This document shows, one piece after another, positions 1 to 7,806 of a stretch of 61,886 nucleotides of DNA. The stretch is taken from the NCBI GenBank assembly GCA_910574935.1, contig CAJTCU010000017.1:1-61886 (forward strand), given 5' to 3'. The stretch comes from Oscillospiraceae bacterium. GTDB taxonomy: Bacteria > Bacillota > Clostridia > Oscillospirales > Acutalibacteraceae. The notes under the pieces are model-generated. The model made no database searches. It worked only from the letters and a program-made list of their open reading frames with translations, and was not told the origin of the DNA. Position 1 is the stretch's first letter; each line of letters begins with the position of its first letter. The translations under genes were made by a program, and so were the position numbers.

Positions 1-120
1 ATGAACCCCAAGGCGTTGCAGTATATCATGGGACACGCCAACATCACGATGACGCTGAACTATTACGCCCATGCGACCTACGATTCCGCAAAGGCAGAAA
101 TGGAACGTCTGGCGGCATAG
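1..120 (+). CDS. Tyrosine integrase, C-terminal end only
   Basis: The first 39 codons are open from the window edge and end in TAG at 118-120. They read as the last part of a phage/ICE-type tyrosine recombinase. The stretch LQYIMGHANITMTLNYYAH matches the conserved GH...T..Y box that carries the tyrosine nucleophile. The rest of the gene lies outside the window, and the ATG at position 1 is internal, not the start. Integrases of integrative conjugative elements usually sit at one end of the element, so the sequence just after this stop is where an attachment site would be expected. The family call is firm; the element type is inferred. Confidence 0.85.
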   Translation: MNPKALQYIMGHANITMTLNYYAHATYDSAKAEMERLAA

Positions 121-211
121 CCGAATGGTTGGTTTTACTACCGCCGTACTACTTTTGGATTCAAAATTATGCCGAGAAGCACAAAGATATGCCAAGTATC
201 TCCCGATATGA

Positions 212-255
212 CAAATGGCGAAAAAGCCTTAAAATCCAAGACTTATCGCCATTTG
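212..255. repeat. Inverted repeat just after the integrase
   Basis: CAAATGGCGA (212-221) and TCGCCATTTG (246-255) are perfect 10-bp inverted copies 24 bp apart. They lie 90 bp downstream of the integrase stop. Location and symmetry fit an integrase or excisionase arm site, or a simple terminator, but no U-run follows. Confidence 0.45.
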
Positions 256-283
256 CCGAGATATGAAAAGATAGGTTGAAAAT

Positions 284-496
284 TTGCTTGAGGTTTCGTT
301 TAAGAAAAATGGAATAGTGATGGGGGAAACTGTTCCCTTTGATACTGCCTTGAAATATGTCAGTGATAACAATTTATTAGAGGCATTGAAGTGGTTTGAC
401 AATCAAATTGCTTTTATTATATCTATTTTAGAACGCAATAAAGAAAGCAGCATTGGACAGAAGAAAAAAGTTTCCTCTATACTAGATGAATTATAA
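284..496 (+). CDS. Small hypothetical protein
   Basis: An open frame of 70 codons starts at TTG (284); an in-frame ATG lies at about 320. The product is charged and largely helical in character, with no motif I recognise. It is AT-rich like the 821-3770 operon downstream. There is no convincing ribosome site. The stop lies about 60 bp before the first double-hairpin element, which could serve as its terminator. It may be a real small gene of the island or a chance frame. Confidence 0.3.
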   Translation: MLEVSFKKNGIVMGETVPFDTALKYVSDNNLLEALKWFDNQIAFIISILERNKESSIGQKKKVSSILDEL

Positions 497-556
497 GTGT
501 CTCAGATAAGAAGGACTTTCCATGCTAAAGTATCGGTTTTCCTCAGTAGCACGTCT

Positions 557-656
557 GTGAGTTCAGGTACACTCACCAGTTTGGCAAAAATATCTTTTTG
601 GTCGTGCATTCACAAAAGGAGACAAAAGCATTTTAGAGGCTTTTGTCTCCCTTTTT
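557..656 (+). terminator. Double-hairpin element R1 with terminator
   Basis: A first hairpin pairs GTGAGT (557-562) with ACTCAC (571-576) around a TCAGGTAC loop. A linker containing TTTGGCAAAAATATC follows. A second hairpin then pairs GGAGACAAAAGC (618-629) with GCTTTTGTCTCC (639-650) and runs into CTTTTT, a classical intrinsic terminator. The whole unit has a diverged copy (R2) at 3785-3881 in the same orientation, with both stems kept by changes on both sides. No gene was seen between 497 and 820 apart from this element and a promoter. Confidence 0.8.
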
Positions 657-772
657 ATGCTCTAAAATTCTATTGCAGAAACAAAAAAGCGTGGATAGCG
701 TCATAATCCACTAATAATCATGTTCAACAGAAGAAAAAGCTGAAGCCAATTCCACTAATTTGTAAGTTCTAC

Positions 773-801
773 TTGAAAACATTTGAGCGACCCATTATAA
801 T
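773..801 (+). promoter_or_regulatory. Promoter of the recombinase-domain/KilA-N/GHKL operon
   Basis: TTGAAA (773-778) and TATAAT (796-801) are separated by 17 bp. They lie 20 bp upstream of the GTG at 821, which has a GGAAAGGAAG ribosome site. The promoter is downstream of terminator R1, so the operon is transcribed independently of what precedes it. Confidence 0.65.
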
Positions 802-820
802 GTAGGAAAGGAAGATAACC

Positions 821-1216
821 GTGAAGCTATCCCTGTTGGAATCAAAAATTTTTGGTAAGGTATGTTATGGCTTTCGACGCGACAAGAACAAGAGAGTAGA
901 AACAGTCGAGCCGGAGGCCGAAATTGTGCGGGAGATATTTGGCCTATACCTGTCAGGAAACAGTTTGGAGAAGATTCAGGAGCATTTGCGAAAGCAAGGT
1001 ATTCCGTCTCCATCCGGGAGAACTGTGTGGAGCCGTGATGTACTGAATAAGCTACTGAACAACTATAAGTACACGTTTGGCATTATCGACCACGCCACTT
1101 ACTTTGCTGTGGAAGAAATGAAGTCAAATCGGTGCAGAAATCCCAATCGGCATATTGAGGATGATGAAGAATGGAACGAGCAAGTCAATCTGAATTACTA
1201 TGGGCCTACGCTATAA
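821..1216 (+). CDS. Recombinase-domain protein lacking the catalytic domain
   Basis: This 131-residue protein starts at GTG 821. It matches only the DNA-binding Recombinase domain of large serine recombinases: FGKVCYGFRRD..., a VREIFGLYLSG helix, then a WSRDVLNKLLNNYKY segment. It has no resolvase catalytic domain (no YxRVS motif) and no zinc ribbon. The C-terminus (about residues 105-131) is acidic and does not resemble the family. Its last 46 bp overlap the next gene. It could be a stand-alone DNA-binding factor or the remnant of a truncated recombinase. Its own promoter, ribosome site and tight coupling to the next two genes favour a working operon member, but this is inference. Confidence 0.6.
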   Translation: MKLSLLESKIFGKVCYGFRRDKNKRVETVEPEAEIVREIFGLYLSGNSLEKIQEHLRKQGIPSPSGRTVWSRDVLNKLLNNYKYTFGIIDHATYFAVEEMKSNRCRNPNRHIEDDEEWNEQVNLNYYGPTL

Positions 1217-1752
1217 CGAGAGATGAGTACGCCAAGAGGCTAAGTGAAAAATCGCTGCTCAAAGCGGAAGACCTGGAGTTTATACGAGACCGTGTGTTTG
1301 AACTTATCAACCGTGGGGAGGCTAACATTCATGACCCGAAGGAGGAGCAAAGACTTCAAGCGGTTGTAGAAAAGTATTTATATCATGAAGTTGACTATAT
1401 CTCGCTAACAGATATCGCAAAGCGTTTTGATTCAGAGAACCCAAGCTATGTGATTCAAAGCTGGCTTCGCAGTAGGAACACGATTGCATTCTTAGGCCAG
1501 TGGGAAAGAGAAAATAATCGCAACTTTGACGAGCAGGCATTTCAGCAGTTGCTTTTTGATGTTCGCTCCCCTTCATATACCTTGACTCCTGCCAGATGGA
1601 TTGAAAGAGTAAGTGCTATTGGAATTATCTCCAAGCGAGGGAAAAACGGTGGCACTACGGCTCACCCCTTTATTGCGTGTGATTTCGAGATGTGGAACGA
1701 CATATCGTTTAGATATGATGTTATTAAACATTTTATCAAATCGAATCTTTAG
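1171..1752 (+). CDS. KilA-N domain protein
   Basis: The product has 193 residues. The C-terminal part, from about residue 75, is a KilA-N domain: YISLTDIAKRF, then IQSWLRSRNTIAFLGQWE, a WIERVSAIGIISK segment and GGTTAHPFIACDFEMW. KilA-N is a DNA-binding fold of phages and large DNA viruses, often found in antirepressor-like proteins. The N-terminal 70 residues are helical and unrecognised. The ATG at 1171 lies inside the previous gene in another frame. There is no strong ribosome site, so translational coupling is likely. The GHKL ATPase gene begins 17 bp after its stop. A DNA-recognition or regulatory role for the operon is plausible but unproven. Confidence 0.7.
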   Translation: MERASQSELLWAYAITRDEYAKRLSEKSLLKAEDLEFIRDRVFELINRGEANIHDPKEEQRLQAVVEKYLYHEVDYISLTDIAKRFDSENPSYVIQSWLRSRNTIAFLGQWERENNRNFDEQAFQQLLFDVRSPSYTLTPARWIERVSAIGIISKRGKNGGTTAHPFIACDFEMWNDISFRYDVIKHFIKSNL

Positions 1753-1769
1753 TATTAGGAGATTTTCAT

Positions 1770-3770
1770 ATGAGAAATTTCTCAATTAATTTGCGCGGCC
1801 GGGTAAATAACTTTAATCTTCCCAAAAACCAACCATTGATTCCTCTATTTGAAGCAATTGTGAATTCAATTCATGCTATTGCTGATCGCAAGAAAGAAGA
1901 AGAAAGTTTTGATGGAAGAATAGTGATTCGGATTCTCCGGGATGACCAAATAGTTTTAAACAGTAGTGATGAATTGCCTAGAATTCAGTCCTTTGAAATC
2001 ATAGATAATGGGATAGGATTTATTGACGAAAATCTGGTCTCTTTCATGGAGTCTGATTCTACCTATAAAGCTTCCATTGGGGGAAAAGGGGTGGGTCGCT
2101 TTTCCTGGCTTATTGCTTTTGAAAAAGCGGAGATAAATAGTAATTATAAAGAAAATGGACGCTTTTATAATAGGGAATTCAGCTTCTCTTTGGAACAAAA
2201 TGAGATAAATGATACCCCTTTGGAAATTGAAAATCAAGACGATAATTGCACTGTTGTGCGATTGGAAAATTGCATTGGCCCCTATTCTGCCAGTATGCCT
2301 AAACGTGCTCGTACTATTGCGATGCGTATTGTTGAACACTGTTTAGTATACTTTTTAGCGGATGATTGTCCACAAATTGATTTGTTTGATGATATTGATG
2401 GCTATAATTTAAACCATTTCTTTCATAGAAAAATTCAAGCTGATTCAACCAGTTCTACATTCACTATAGAGAATGTAGAATTTGACTTACTCCATGTAAA
2501 GGCTAAAGAGTCTACGATTAATGGGAACAAGCTATATCTTTGCGCTCATAATCGTTTAGTTGAAACTCGAGATTTAGACAAATATATTGTGGATTTGGAC
2601 AGAGCTATATATGAAAAAGGCGGTTTCTGGTATGTGGGAGTTTTGAGGAGCAGATATTTGGATGACTCTGTTGAGATGAACCGACTTTCTTTCAGCATTC
2701 CAGATAGAAGGTCTTCAAATGAAACGTCCGTCTTTTTAACCATGGACAAAATTATGGGTTCTGTTGTCAGCGCTGTCAGTGAATTCCTAAAGGACTACCT
2801 TCAGCCTATTGCGACAAGTAAAAAAGAAAGAGTAAAAGAATATGTTATCCATAAAGCTCCGCAGTTTAGACACCTATTGAAGTATATGCCAAAAGAAATT
2901 GATGCGATTAAGCCTAATTTAAGTGACGATGGGCTGGATGATGAACTGTACCGGATAAAAAGACAATTTGACCGGCAAATTTCAAGTGAAAATGAACAAC
3001 TATTAACTGATCTAAATAAAGGGATTCTCAGCACGGAAGAGTATATTTCTAAGTTTGGTGACCAAGTTGAAAAGGTGACAAGTGCTAATGGATCTGCCCT
3101 TGCAGAATATGTTGCTCATAGAAAGGTAATATTAGATTTGATGGAATTTGCCATAAAGAAAAAAGAGGATGGCAAATTCCAAAGAGAAAGCTTTTTGCAT
3201 AATCTCATTTACCCGATGCGTTCAACCTCTGAGGAACTACCATATAACAATCACAATTTATGGCTCATAGATGAAAAAATAGCTTATTGTAGCTATATTT
3301 CTTCTGATATCGCTTTTAATAATAGTACAAATCAGGAGAGAACAGATATATTAATATTGGATCGGCCAGTGGCTGTTTCTGATGAAGAAAACCGTGGGAG
3401 AGAATATGAATGTATAACAATTTTTGAACTTAAGCGACCTATGCGCGATGACTATAATGGGAGCACTAATCCTATAGATCAGTTGTATGGATATGTTACG
3501 AAATTAAAAACTAATCAGATGAGAGATAAAGACGGGAGAATTATCCGAGTAGGCGCTAATACAAAGTTCTACCTTTATGCAGTCTGTGACATAACAAGGT
3601 CTTTAGAACAGATCCTTGACTTTAGAGATTTTTCCCAAACCCCAGATAAAATGGGATATTATCTGTATAATGGCAAGTTGAATTCCTATATAGAGGTTTT
3701 GTCATATGATAAAATTATTTCTGATGCACAGAAACGAAACCAAATTTTATTTGATAAATTGGGAATTTAG
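1770..3770 (+). CDS. GHKL ATPase with C-terminal nuclease-like domain
   Basis: The protein has 666 residues and starts at ATG 1770 behind AGGAG. The N-terminus is a GHKL (Hsp90/MutL/gyrase-type) ATPase: FEAIVNSIHA at about 27-36 carries the N-box Glu and Asn, IDNGIGF at about 79-85 is the G1 box, and GGKGVGRFSW at about 104-113 is the G2 box. The C-terminus contains D526 in a hydrophobic strand (DILILD) and E553-L-K555 in ITIFELKRP, the spacing and setting of a PD-(D/E)XK nuclease core. The middle is helical and unassigned. The gene is AT-rich compared with its surroundings, a sign of transfer. MutL/Hsp90-type ATPases joined to nucleases occur in several anti-phage systems, and the next gene is a restriction enzyme. 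Defence is therefore the leading guess, but no named system could be assigned. Confidence 0.7.
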   Translation: MRNFSINLRGRVNNFNLPKNQPLIPLFEAIVNSIHAIADRKKEEESFDGRIVIRILRDDQIVLNSSDELPRIQSFEIIDNGIGFIDENLVSFMESDSTYKASIGGKGVGRFSWLIAFEKAEINSNYKENGRFYNREFSFSLEQNEINDTPLEIENQDDNCTVVRLENCIGPYSASMPKRARTIAMRIVEHCLVYFLADDCPQIDLFDDIDGYNLNHFFHRKIQADSTSSTFTIENVEFDLLHVKAKESTINGNKLYLCAHNRLVETRDLDKYIVDLDRAIYEKGGFWYVGVLRSRYLDDSVEMNRLSFSIPDRRSSNETSVFLTMDKIMGSVVSAVSEFLKDYLQPIATSKKERVKEYVIHKAPQFRHLLKYMPKEIDAIKPNLSDDGLDDELYRIKRQFDRQISSENEQLLTDLNKGILSTEEYISKFGDQVEKVTSANGSALAEYVAHRKVILDLMEFAIKKKEDGKFQRESFLHNLIYPMRSTSEELPYNNHNLWLIDEKIAYCSYISSDIAFNNSTNQERTDILILDRPVAVSDEENRGREYECITIFELKRPMRDDYNGSTNPIDQLYGYVTKLKTNQMRDKDGRIIRVGANTKFYLYAVCDITRSLEQILDFRDFSQTPDKMGYYLYNGKLNSYIEVLSYDKIISDAQKRNQILFDKLGI

Positions 3771-3784
3771 TTTCTCCCGATTTG

Positions 3785-3881
3785 AGAGTTCAGATACACA
3801 CTCTGGTTTGGCAAAAATATCTTTTTTGTCGTAGCTTCACAATGGGGAGGCAACAACATTTTGGGTGTTTTGCCTCCTTTT
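3785..3881 (+). terminator. Double-hairpin element R2 with terminator
   Basis: This is the second copy of the element at 557-656. AGAGT (3785-3789) pairs with ACTCT (3800-3804) around TCAGATACAC. The shared linker TTTGGCAAAAATATC follows, and GGAGGCAA (3846-3853) pairs with the TTGCCTCC arm before TTTTC. It begins 15 bp after the GHKL stop and ends about 37 bp before the GmrSD start. Both stems differ from R1 yet still pair, which points to selection on structure. Confidence 0.75.
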
Positions 3882-3918
3882 CGTATAATTGTTAAAATGT
3901 CTTTCAGGAGGGTCACGG

Positions 3919-5685
3919 ATGTCAAAAACTCTTTTTACGCCTGTCCCCCGCACGGTGCGGGAGCTTATTATGGAGGTGGAAACCGGAAAACTGGGCCTGC
4001 CTGACCTTCAGCGGGGCTATGTCTGGAGAGCCGCTAAGGTCCGCGACTTGCTGGACTCTATGCTGAAAGGCTACCCAATCGGCTATCTGATGATTTGGGA
4101 TGCGGCGGACAACACAGAGATAAGTAAAACGATAGGCATCGACAGCAAACCTTTTGGGACTCCCAAGAGTCTTGTGATAGATGGTCAACAGCGCCTGACC
4201 TCTTTATATGCTGTTATGTGTGGCAAAAAAATCGTTGACGATAAGTTCAACGAGAAACAGATCATCATTTCCTTTAACCCGCTGACCCGCACTTTTGCGG
4301 TGGGAGATAACGCAACAAAACGCGGCACGGAATGGATCTACGATATCAGCGAGGTATTCCGCAATGAGTCCAAAAGCTTTGCCTACATTTCGGAAAAAGT
4401 CCAAACCATCTCAGACGCCCGTGAGAAAACTGGCGGCACGCTGACGGATGACGAAAAGCAGCGTATCCAGCAAAACATTATGGACCTGCTTTCACTTTCC
4501 GGGTTCAGTATCCCTACGCTGGAAATCAGTGGCAACTCTGATGAAGAGAGCGTTGCTGACATTTTTGTGCGGGTCAACTCCGGTGGAGAAAAGCTGGGCG
4601 AGGATGATTTTATCCTCACGCTTATCTCTGTCTACTGGCCTGAGGGCCGTCAGAAAATCGTAGATTTCTGCCGTAGCGCGAAAACACCGAAACCGGGAAC
4701 GGCATACAACTTCCTGTTCCAGCCCTCTCCCACCCACATTGTGCGGGTTGCTATGAGCTATGGCTTTCAGCGGGCGAGGCTGCACTATGCCTATATGCTC
4801 CTGCGCGGCCGGGACTTTGAAAATGGTGTTTACACGGATAGCTTTCGTATTCAGAATTTTGAAAAGCTAAAACAAGTGTTGGAACAGGTGCTGGATGTGC
4901 AGATATGGAAAAACTTTCTCAAGTGCGTGGAGGCGGCTGGGTTCGTATCCAAATCGCTGATTTCCTCAGAAAATGCCCTGGTCTATTCTTATGTGATGTA
5001 CCTTTTCGGAAAGTTTTACTATGGCATGAGCGAGTCAGCCCTGCGAAAGCTGATCGCAAAGTGGTTCTTTATGACCGCTGTTACGGGGTATTACACCGGC
5101 TCTCCGGAAACGGATATGGAATCGGATTTGGCAGATCTGCGCAATGTGAAAACAGAGGAAACTTTTGTTGCGCTGTTGGAAAAGAAAATAGCCTCTGTGT
5201 TCACAGGGGACTATTTTGCCATCACTCTGCCCAACAGCCTGGCAAATTCCGCGCCGCGCAACCCGTCCTGGTTCGGTTATTGTGCCGCCTTGAATGTGCT
5301 GGACGCAAAGGTGCTGTTCTCGACGCTCCATACTCGGGAACTCTTTGATCCCACCGCTGATGGGAAGAAGAAAGCGCTGGAGAAACACCATCTGTTTCCA
5401 AAAGCATATTTGGCCAGGACTGGGATTGCAGATGACAGAGATCGAAACCAGATGGCCAACTTTGCTTTCATTGAGTGGAGCGATAACATTGAGGTGTTGG
5501 ACACAAGTCCTGCTGAATATATGAAAGACCAGCTTGCAAAGATCGCTCCTTCTGAGAAAGACAGCATTTATGCTGACCACGCTCTGCCAGAAAATTGGGA
5601 GCATATGGATTACTTTGACTTCTTGTCCAAGCGCCGGGTATTAATGGCGGAAGTGGTTAAGCGGGGGTATGAGCGGCTGCGGTAG
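3919..5685 (+). CDS. GmrSD-type restriction protein (DUF262-DUF1524)
   Basis: The protein has 588 residues and starts at ATG 3919, 6 bp after AGGAGG. The N-terminal DUF262 (GmrS-like, ParB/sulfiredoxin fold) shows LPDLQRGYVW at 27-36 and the nucleotide-binding DGQQR motif at 88-92. The C-terminal DUF1524 (GmrD-like) carries an HNH-type nuclease centre around EKHHLFPKAYL (His490-His491), with Asn and Asp residues downstream (NQMANFAFIEWSDN). The fused two-domain form is the usual single-chain version of this type IV restriction family, which cuts modified phage DNA. Some homologues act with phosphorothioate systems, none of which is seen here. It has its own start and ribosome site after terminator R2, so it may be a separate defence gene rather than part of the GHKL operon. 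Confidence 0.85.
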   Translation: MSKTLFTPVPRTVRELIMEVETGKLGLPDLQRGYVWRAAKVRDLLDSMLKGYPIGYLMIWDAADNTEISKTIGIDSKPFGTPKSLVIDGQQRLTSLYAVMCGKKIVDDKFNEKQIIISFNPLTRTFAVGDNATKRGTEWIYDISEVFRNESKSFAYISEKVQTISDAREKTGGTLTDDEKQRIQQNIMDLLSLSGFSIPTLEISGNSDEESVADIFVRVNSGGEKLGEDDFILTLISVYWPEGRQKIVDFCRSAKTPKPGTAYNFLFQPSPTHIVRVAMSYGFQRARLHYAYMLLRGRDFENGVYTDSFRIQNFEKLKQVLEQVLDVQIWKNFLKCVEAAGFVSKSLISSENALVYSYVMYLFGKFYYGMSESALRKLIAKWFFMTAVTGYYTGSPETDMESDLADLRNVKTEETFVALLEKKIASVFTGDYFAITLPNSLANSAPRNPSWFGYCAALNVLDAKVLFSTLHTRELFDPTADGKKKALEKHHLFPKAYLARTGIADDRDRNQMANFAFIEWSDNIEVLDTSPAEYMKDQLAKIAPSEKDSIYADHALPENWEHMDYFDFLSKRRVLMAEVVKRGYERLR

Positions 5686-5687
5686 TT

Positions 5688-5900
5688 TTACCGATGCTTA
5701 CACAAAAACTCCTTGATAAGTTCCCGATACCTTGCCGCCCCCGGCCTTTTCAGCACCTCCGGCGAGGCACAGTAAGCAATAAACTCCATCTTACTACAGT
5801 ACCGCACCCCGCCGACACTGACGCTGCTGATTACCCCTTTCCGCATCCAGTCTCCCACTCTCTGGGTTGCACAGCCGATTAACTCAGCGGCAAGCTTGTT
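5688..5900 (-). pseudogene. Excisionase-like helix-turn-helix gene, 5' end lost
   Basis: The minus strand reads ...LAAELIGCATQRVGDW, RKGVISSVSVGGVRYC, then KRPGAARYRELIKEFLCKHR and a stop at 5688. This looks like the C-terminal two thirds of a small MerR/excisionase-type DNA-binding protein. Its 5' part is replaced by the IS630 fragment that begins near 5889, so no start remains. It converges on the GmrSD gene, with stops 2 bp apart. Small proteins of this kind usually accompany integrases, which suits the element relic at the left edge. The family call is tentative. Confidence 0.5.
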
Positions 5901-6137
5901 ACGTCCTGGCTGGAAAAGCACAAAGAGAAAATCGAGGCGTTTTTCCTGCCTCCCTATGCTCCGGAATATAATCCGGATGAATACTTGAATCATGCCCTGA
6001 AGATTTCCGTACATTCAGGCCAATTGCCCGTTACTACGGAAGATATTTCCCATAAAATTCAGTCTTTTATGCGCAAATTGCAGCATCATCCATCTCGCGT
6101 ATCCAGCTTCTTCCGCCATCCAGCGAGTTTCTATCTT
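5889..6137 (+). mobile_element. IS630 transposase fragment (3' end)
   Basis: The frame from about 5889 reads GKLVTSWLEKHKEKIEAFFL, then PPYAPEYNPDEYLNHALK to SFMRKLQHHPS. It matches almost residue for residue the last 85 residues of the IS630 transposase at 31665-32717. The N-terminal part with the first two catalytic Asp residues is absent. The right end differs from the other copy after TATCTTTGC, so this is a decayed or recombined fragment. It splits the HTH gene on its left from an unidentified gene fragment on its right, which is open in the same frame. Confidence 0.85.
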
Positions 6138-6641
6138 TGCCTGCCGCATGTCACGGGTATGCTCCATCAGGCCGACTTCAAAGATTTTTTCACCAGCGGC
6201 TGTCAAACGATTACCGACCTCTGGGGCGTGGAGCATAACGTGCGTATTTGGAGAGATTACTGGATCGCGTTTTGGAAGTACCGCCATGTGCTTTACATCA
6301 CGCAGGCCGGTAAGGAAAAACCTGATAGGTTCACTACCTTGAACTACCAGTTTTTGAACACGGTTTCCATGACTGCCGATGAGTTTCGTCCCCAGGATTT
6401 GCCACTGGGATGGAGGGATTCTCCTGTGTTTGCCAAAGAATGGGATTCAAAGGCGGAGCAGATTCTCAAGCAGTACGCACTGGGGCCGCTCATTGTTGCG
6501 GGTGATAACCGCTATTTGTCCGGTGATTTGCTTGAACTTTTGACGCTACTTATCCCTCGCGGCAAATGGTACGAGCCTACCTTTCAGCAAAAACGCAAGG
6601 CGTTCTTTGAAAATGTTCTCAAGGAGGAGGAACCGTGCTGA
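6138..6641 (+). pseudogene. C-terminal part of an unrecognised gene
   Basis: From the end of the IS630 fragment the same frame stays open for 167 codons to TGA 6639-6641. Recognisable traits are a Trp/Tyr-rich stretch (IWRDYWIAFWKYRHVLY) and a leucine-rich C-terminus (LSGDLLELLTLLIPRGKWYE). I do not recognise the family. No start codon of its own is evident, so the 5' portion was probably removed by the IS630 insertion. The downstream gene begins within its last codons behind AAGGAGGAGG, showing that the two formed an operon, likely part of the same island as the GmrSD gene. Confidence 0.45.
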
Positions 6642-6943
6642 ATGAGTTTCGGGCTTACACAGAGCCGCCAATTTACAAAGCAGATCGTAAGCGTGACACG
6701 ACTTATATGGAACGGTTCACCATGGACAGGATCCTTGATTTCAATGGCCGGGCTCGGGGATTGACAATTCTTGCTCGGGGATATCTGTTTGCAGATGCAG
6801 AGGAAAATCCCCGAAACAGGATTGACAATGCCCGCCGGGCGCTCTGTGCCTGGTGCAGTGTCCCGGACAAAAAGAAAGCCAGCCCTAAAGAGGACTGGCA
6901 GTTCAAAAGTGATTTTAGGGAGCTGCAAGGAGAGTTTCCTTGA
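6635..6943 (+). CDS. Small hypothetical protein, coupled to 6138-6641
   Basis: This 102-residue protein starts at GTG 6635, overlapping the previous stop by 7 bp and preceded by AAGGAGGAGG (6622-6631), a typical translational-coupling layout. The protein is basic, with YMERFTMDRILDFNGRARG and CAWCSVPDKKKASPKEDW stretches. No family is recognised. It may be the intact last gene of an operon whose first gene is now truncated. Confidence 0.5.
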   Translation: MLNEFRAYTEPPIYKADRKRDTTYMERFTMDRILDFNGRARGLTILARGYLFADAEENPRNRIDNARRALCAWCSVPDKKKASPKEDWQFKSDFRELQGEFP

Positions 6944-7095
6944 GTTGGTGGACGAAAATGGGGCAGGTTGGTTTTAAGGATTATGCTGTAGTGGGTGCTG
7001 CCAGAGCGGCGGGGATGGAATCGGCAGAGTAATATGCTCCCTGCTGACTCGCGCCCGTCCCGTTAAAATCAAGCTGATATTTCTTTTCAAAGCGC

Positions 7096-7195
7096 TTGAC
7101 AAACCTCTTGGCTTATGATATAGTTTAATCGCTGGTTAGTTGCATATAACTGCTCGAGCCGGCAATTTGTTTGCTATCTGATTAGTTACAACTAA
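7096..7195 (+). promoter_or_regulatory. Promoter with two TetR-type operators before DUF3793
   Basis: TTGACA (7096-7101) and TATAGT (7119-7124) are 17 bp apart. Two dyads lie downstream, between the promoter and the gene: AGTTGCATATAACT (7138-7151) and the perfect TTAGTT-AC-AACTAA (7182-7195). The second has the same form as TTAGTT-AT-AACTAA at 17480-17493, before the ABC transporter genes next to the TetR gene. AAAGGAGG follows at 7198. The region 6944-7095 holds nothing else recognisable. Confidence 0.7.
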
Positions 7196-7213
7196 CTCAA
7201 AGGAGGTCATGTA

Positions 7214-7771
7214 ATGTCGGCTGATTCCCTGGCACGCTATTGCTCCCCCACCCTGGCGGGGCTGAAAACCGGCAGCATCCTCTCCTGTCCCTACTCCAGC
7301 CGGGAGGAAATGCACGGACAGCTTCGGCAATGGAACCTCCTGCTTGGACGGAAAGGGCTGCGGGTGCTGCCCCTTCGGTTCAGCAGGGGCCGGGGGCTGG
7401 TCTACGTCTACCGTCCCAGCCGCTTGTGCCGGGATTTGGATTGCGGCGCGGCCCAGGAGCTCCTTCTGGGCCGGGGATACCCTGCCGGGCACCCAAGCCG
7501 GTGTATCGCGCATCTGACAGCGCGTCTTGGGGAGGGAGATGCTTTCCCCCATGAGATTGGCTTATTTATCGGCTACCCGCCGGAGGATGTGCGGGGGTTC
7601 ATCGAGCAGGGAGCGGGGGCCTGCAAATACTGCGGCAGTTGGAAAGTCTACGGCGATGTGGAGGCGGCCCAGAAAGTGTTTGCCAAGCACAGGAAGTGCA
7701 CCTCAACTTATTGCCGCCTTTTGGCACAGGGAAGGTCTATCGAACAGCTTACGGTGGCTGATTTGATATAA
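7214..7771 (+). CDS. DUF3793 family protein
   Basis: This 185-residue protein starts at ATG 7214 behind AAAGGAGG. It matches DUF3793: an N-terminal LARYCSPTLAGLKTGSILSC, a central VLPLRFSRGRGLVYVYRP, then HEIGLFIGYPPEDVRGFI and a cysteine pair (CKYCG) near residue 137. The biochemical role of the family is unknown. It is commonly found next to flavodoxins and iron transporters, as here: a flavodoxin gene begins 35 bp downstream. The TetR-type operators in its promoter suggest joint control with the ABC genes further right. Confidence 0.85.
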   Translation: MSADSLARYCSPTLAGLKTGSILSCPYSSREEMHGQLRQWNLLLGRKGLRVLPLRFSRGRGLVYVYRPSRLCRDLDCGAAQELLLGRGYPAGHPSRCIAHLTARLGEGDAFPHEIGLFIGYPPEDVRGFIEQGAGACKYCGSWKVYGDVEAAQKVFAKHRKCTSTYCRLLAQGRSIEQLTVADLI

Positions 7772-7806
7772 GATTTTCAATATTTTATAGGAAAGGTCGT
7801 GTTGAT

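Noticed and set aside
497-706. Possible 69-codon gene
   Set aside because: It covers element R1 and its terminator; the peptide has no coding character.
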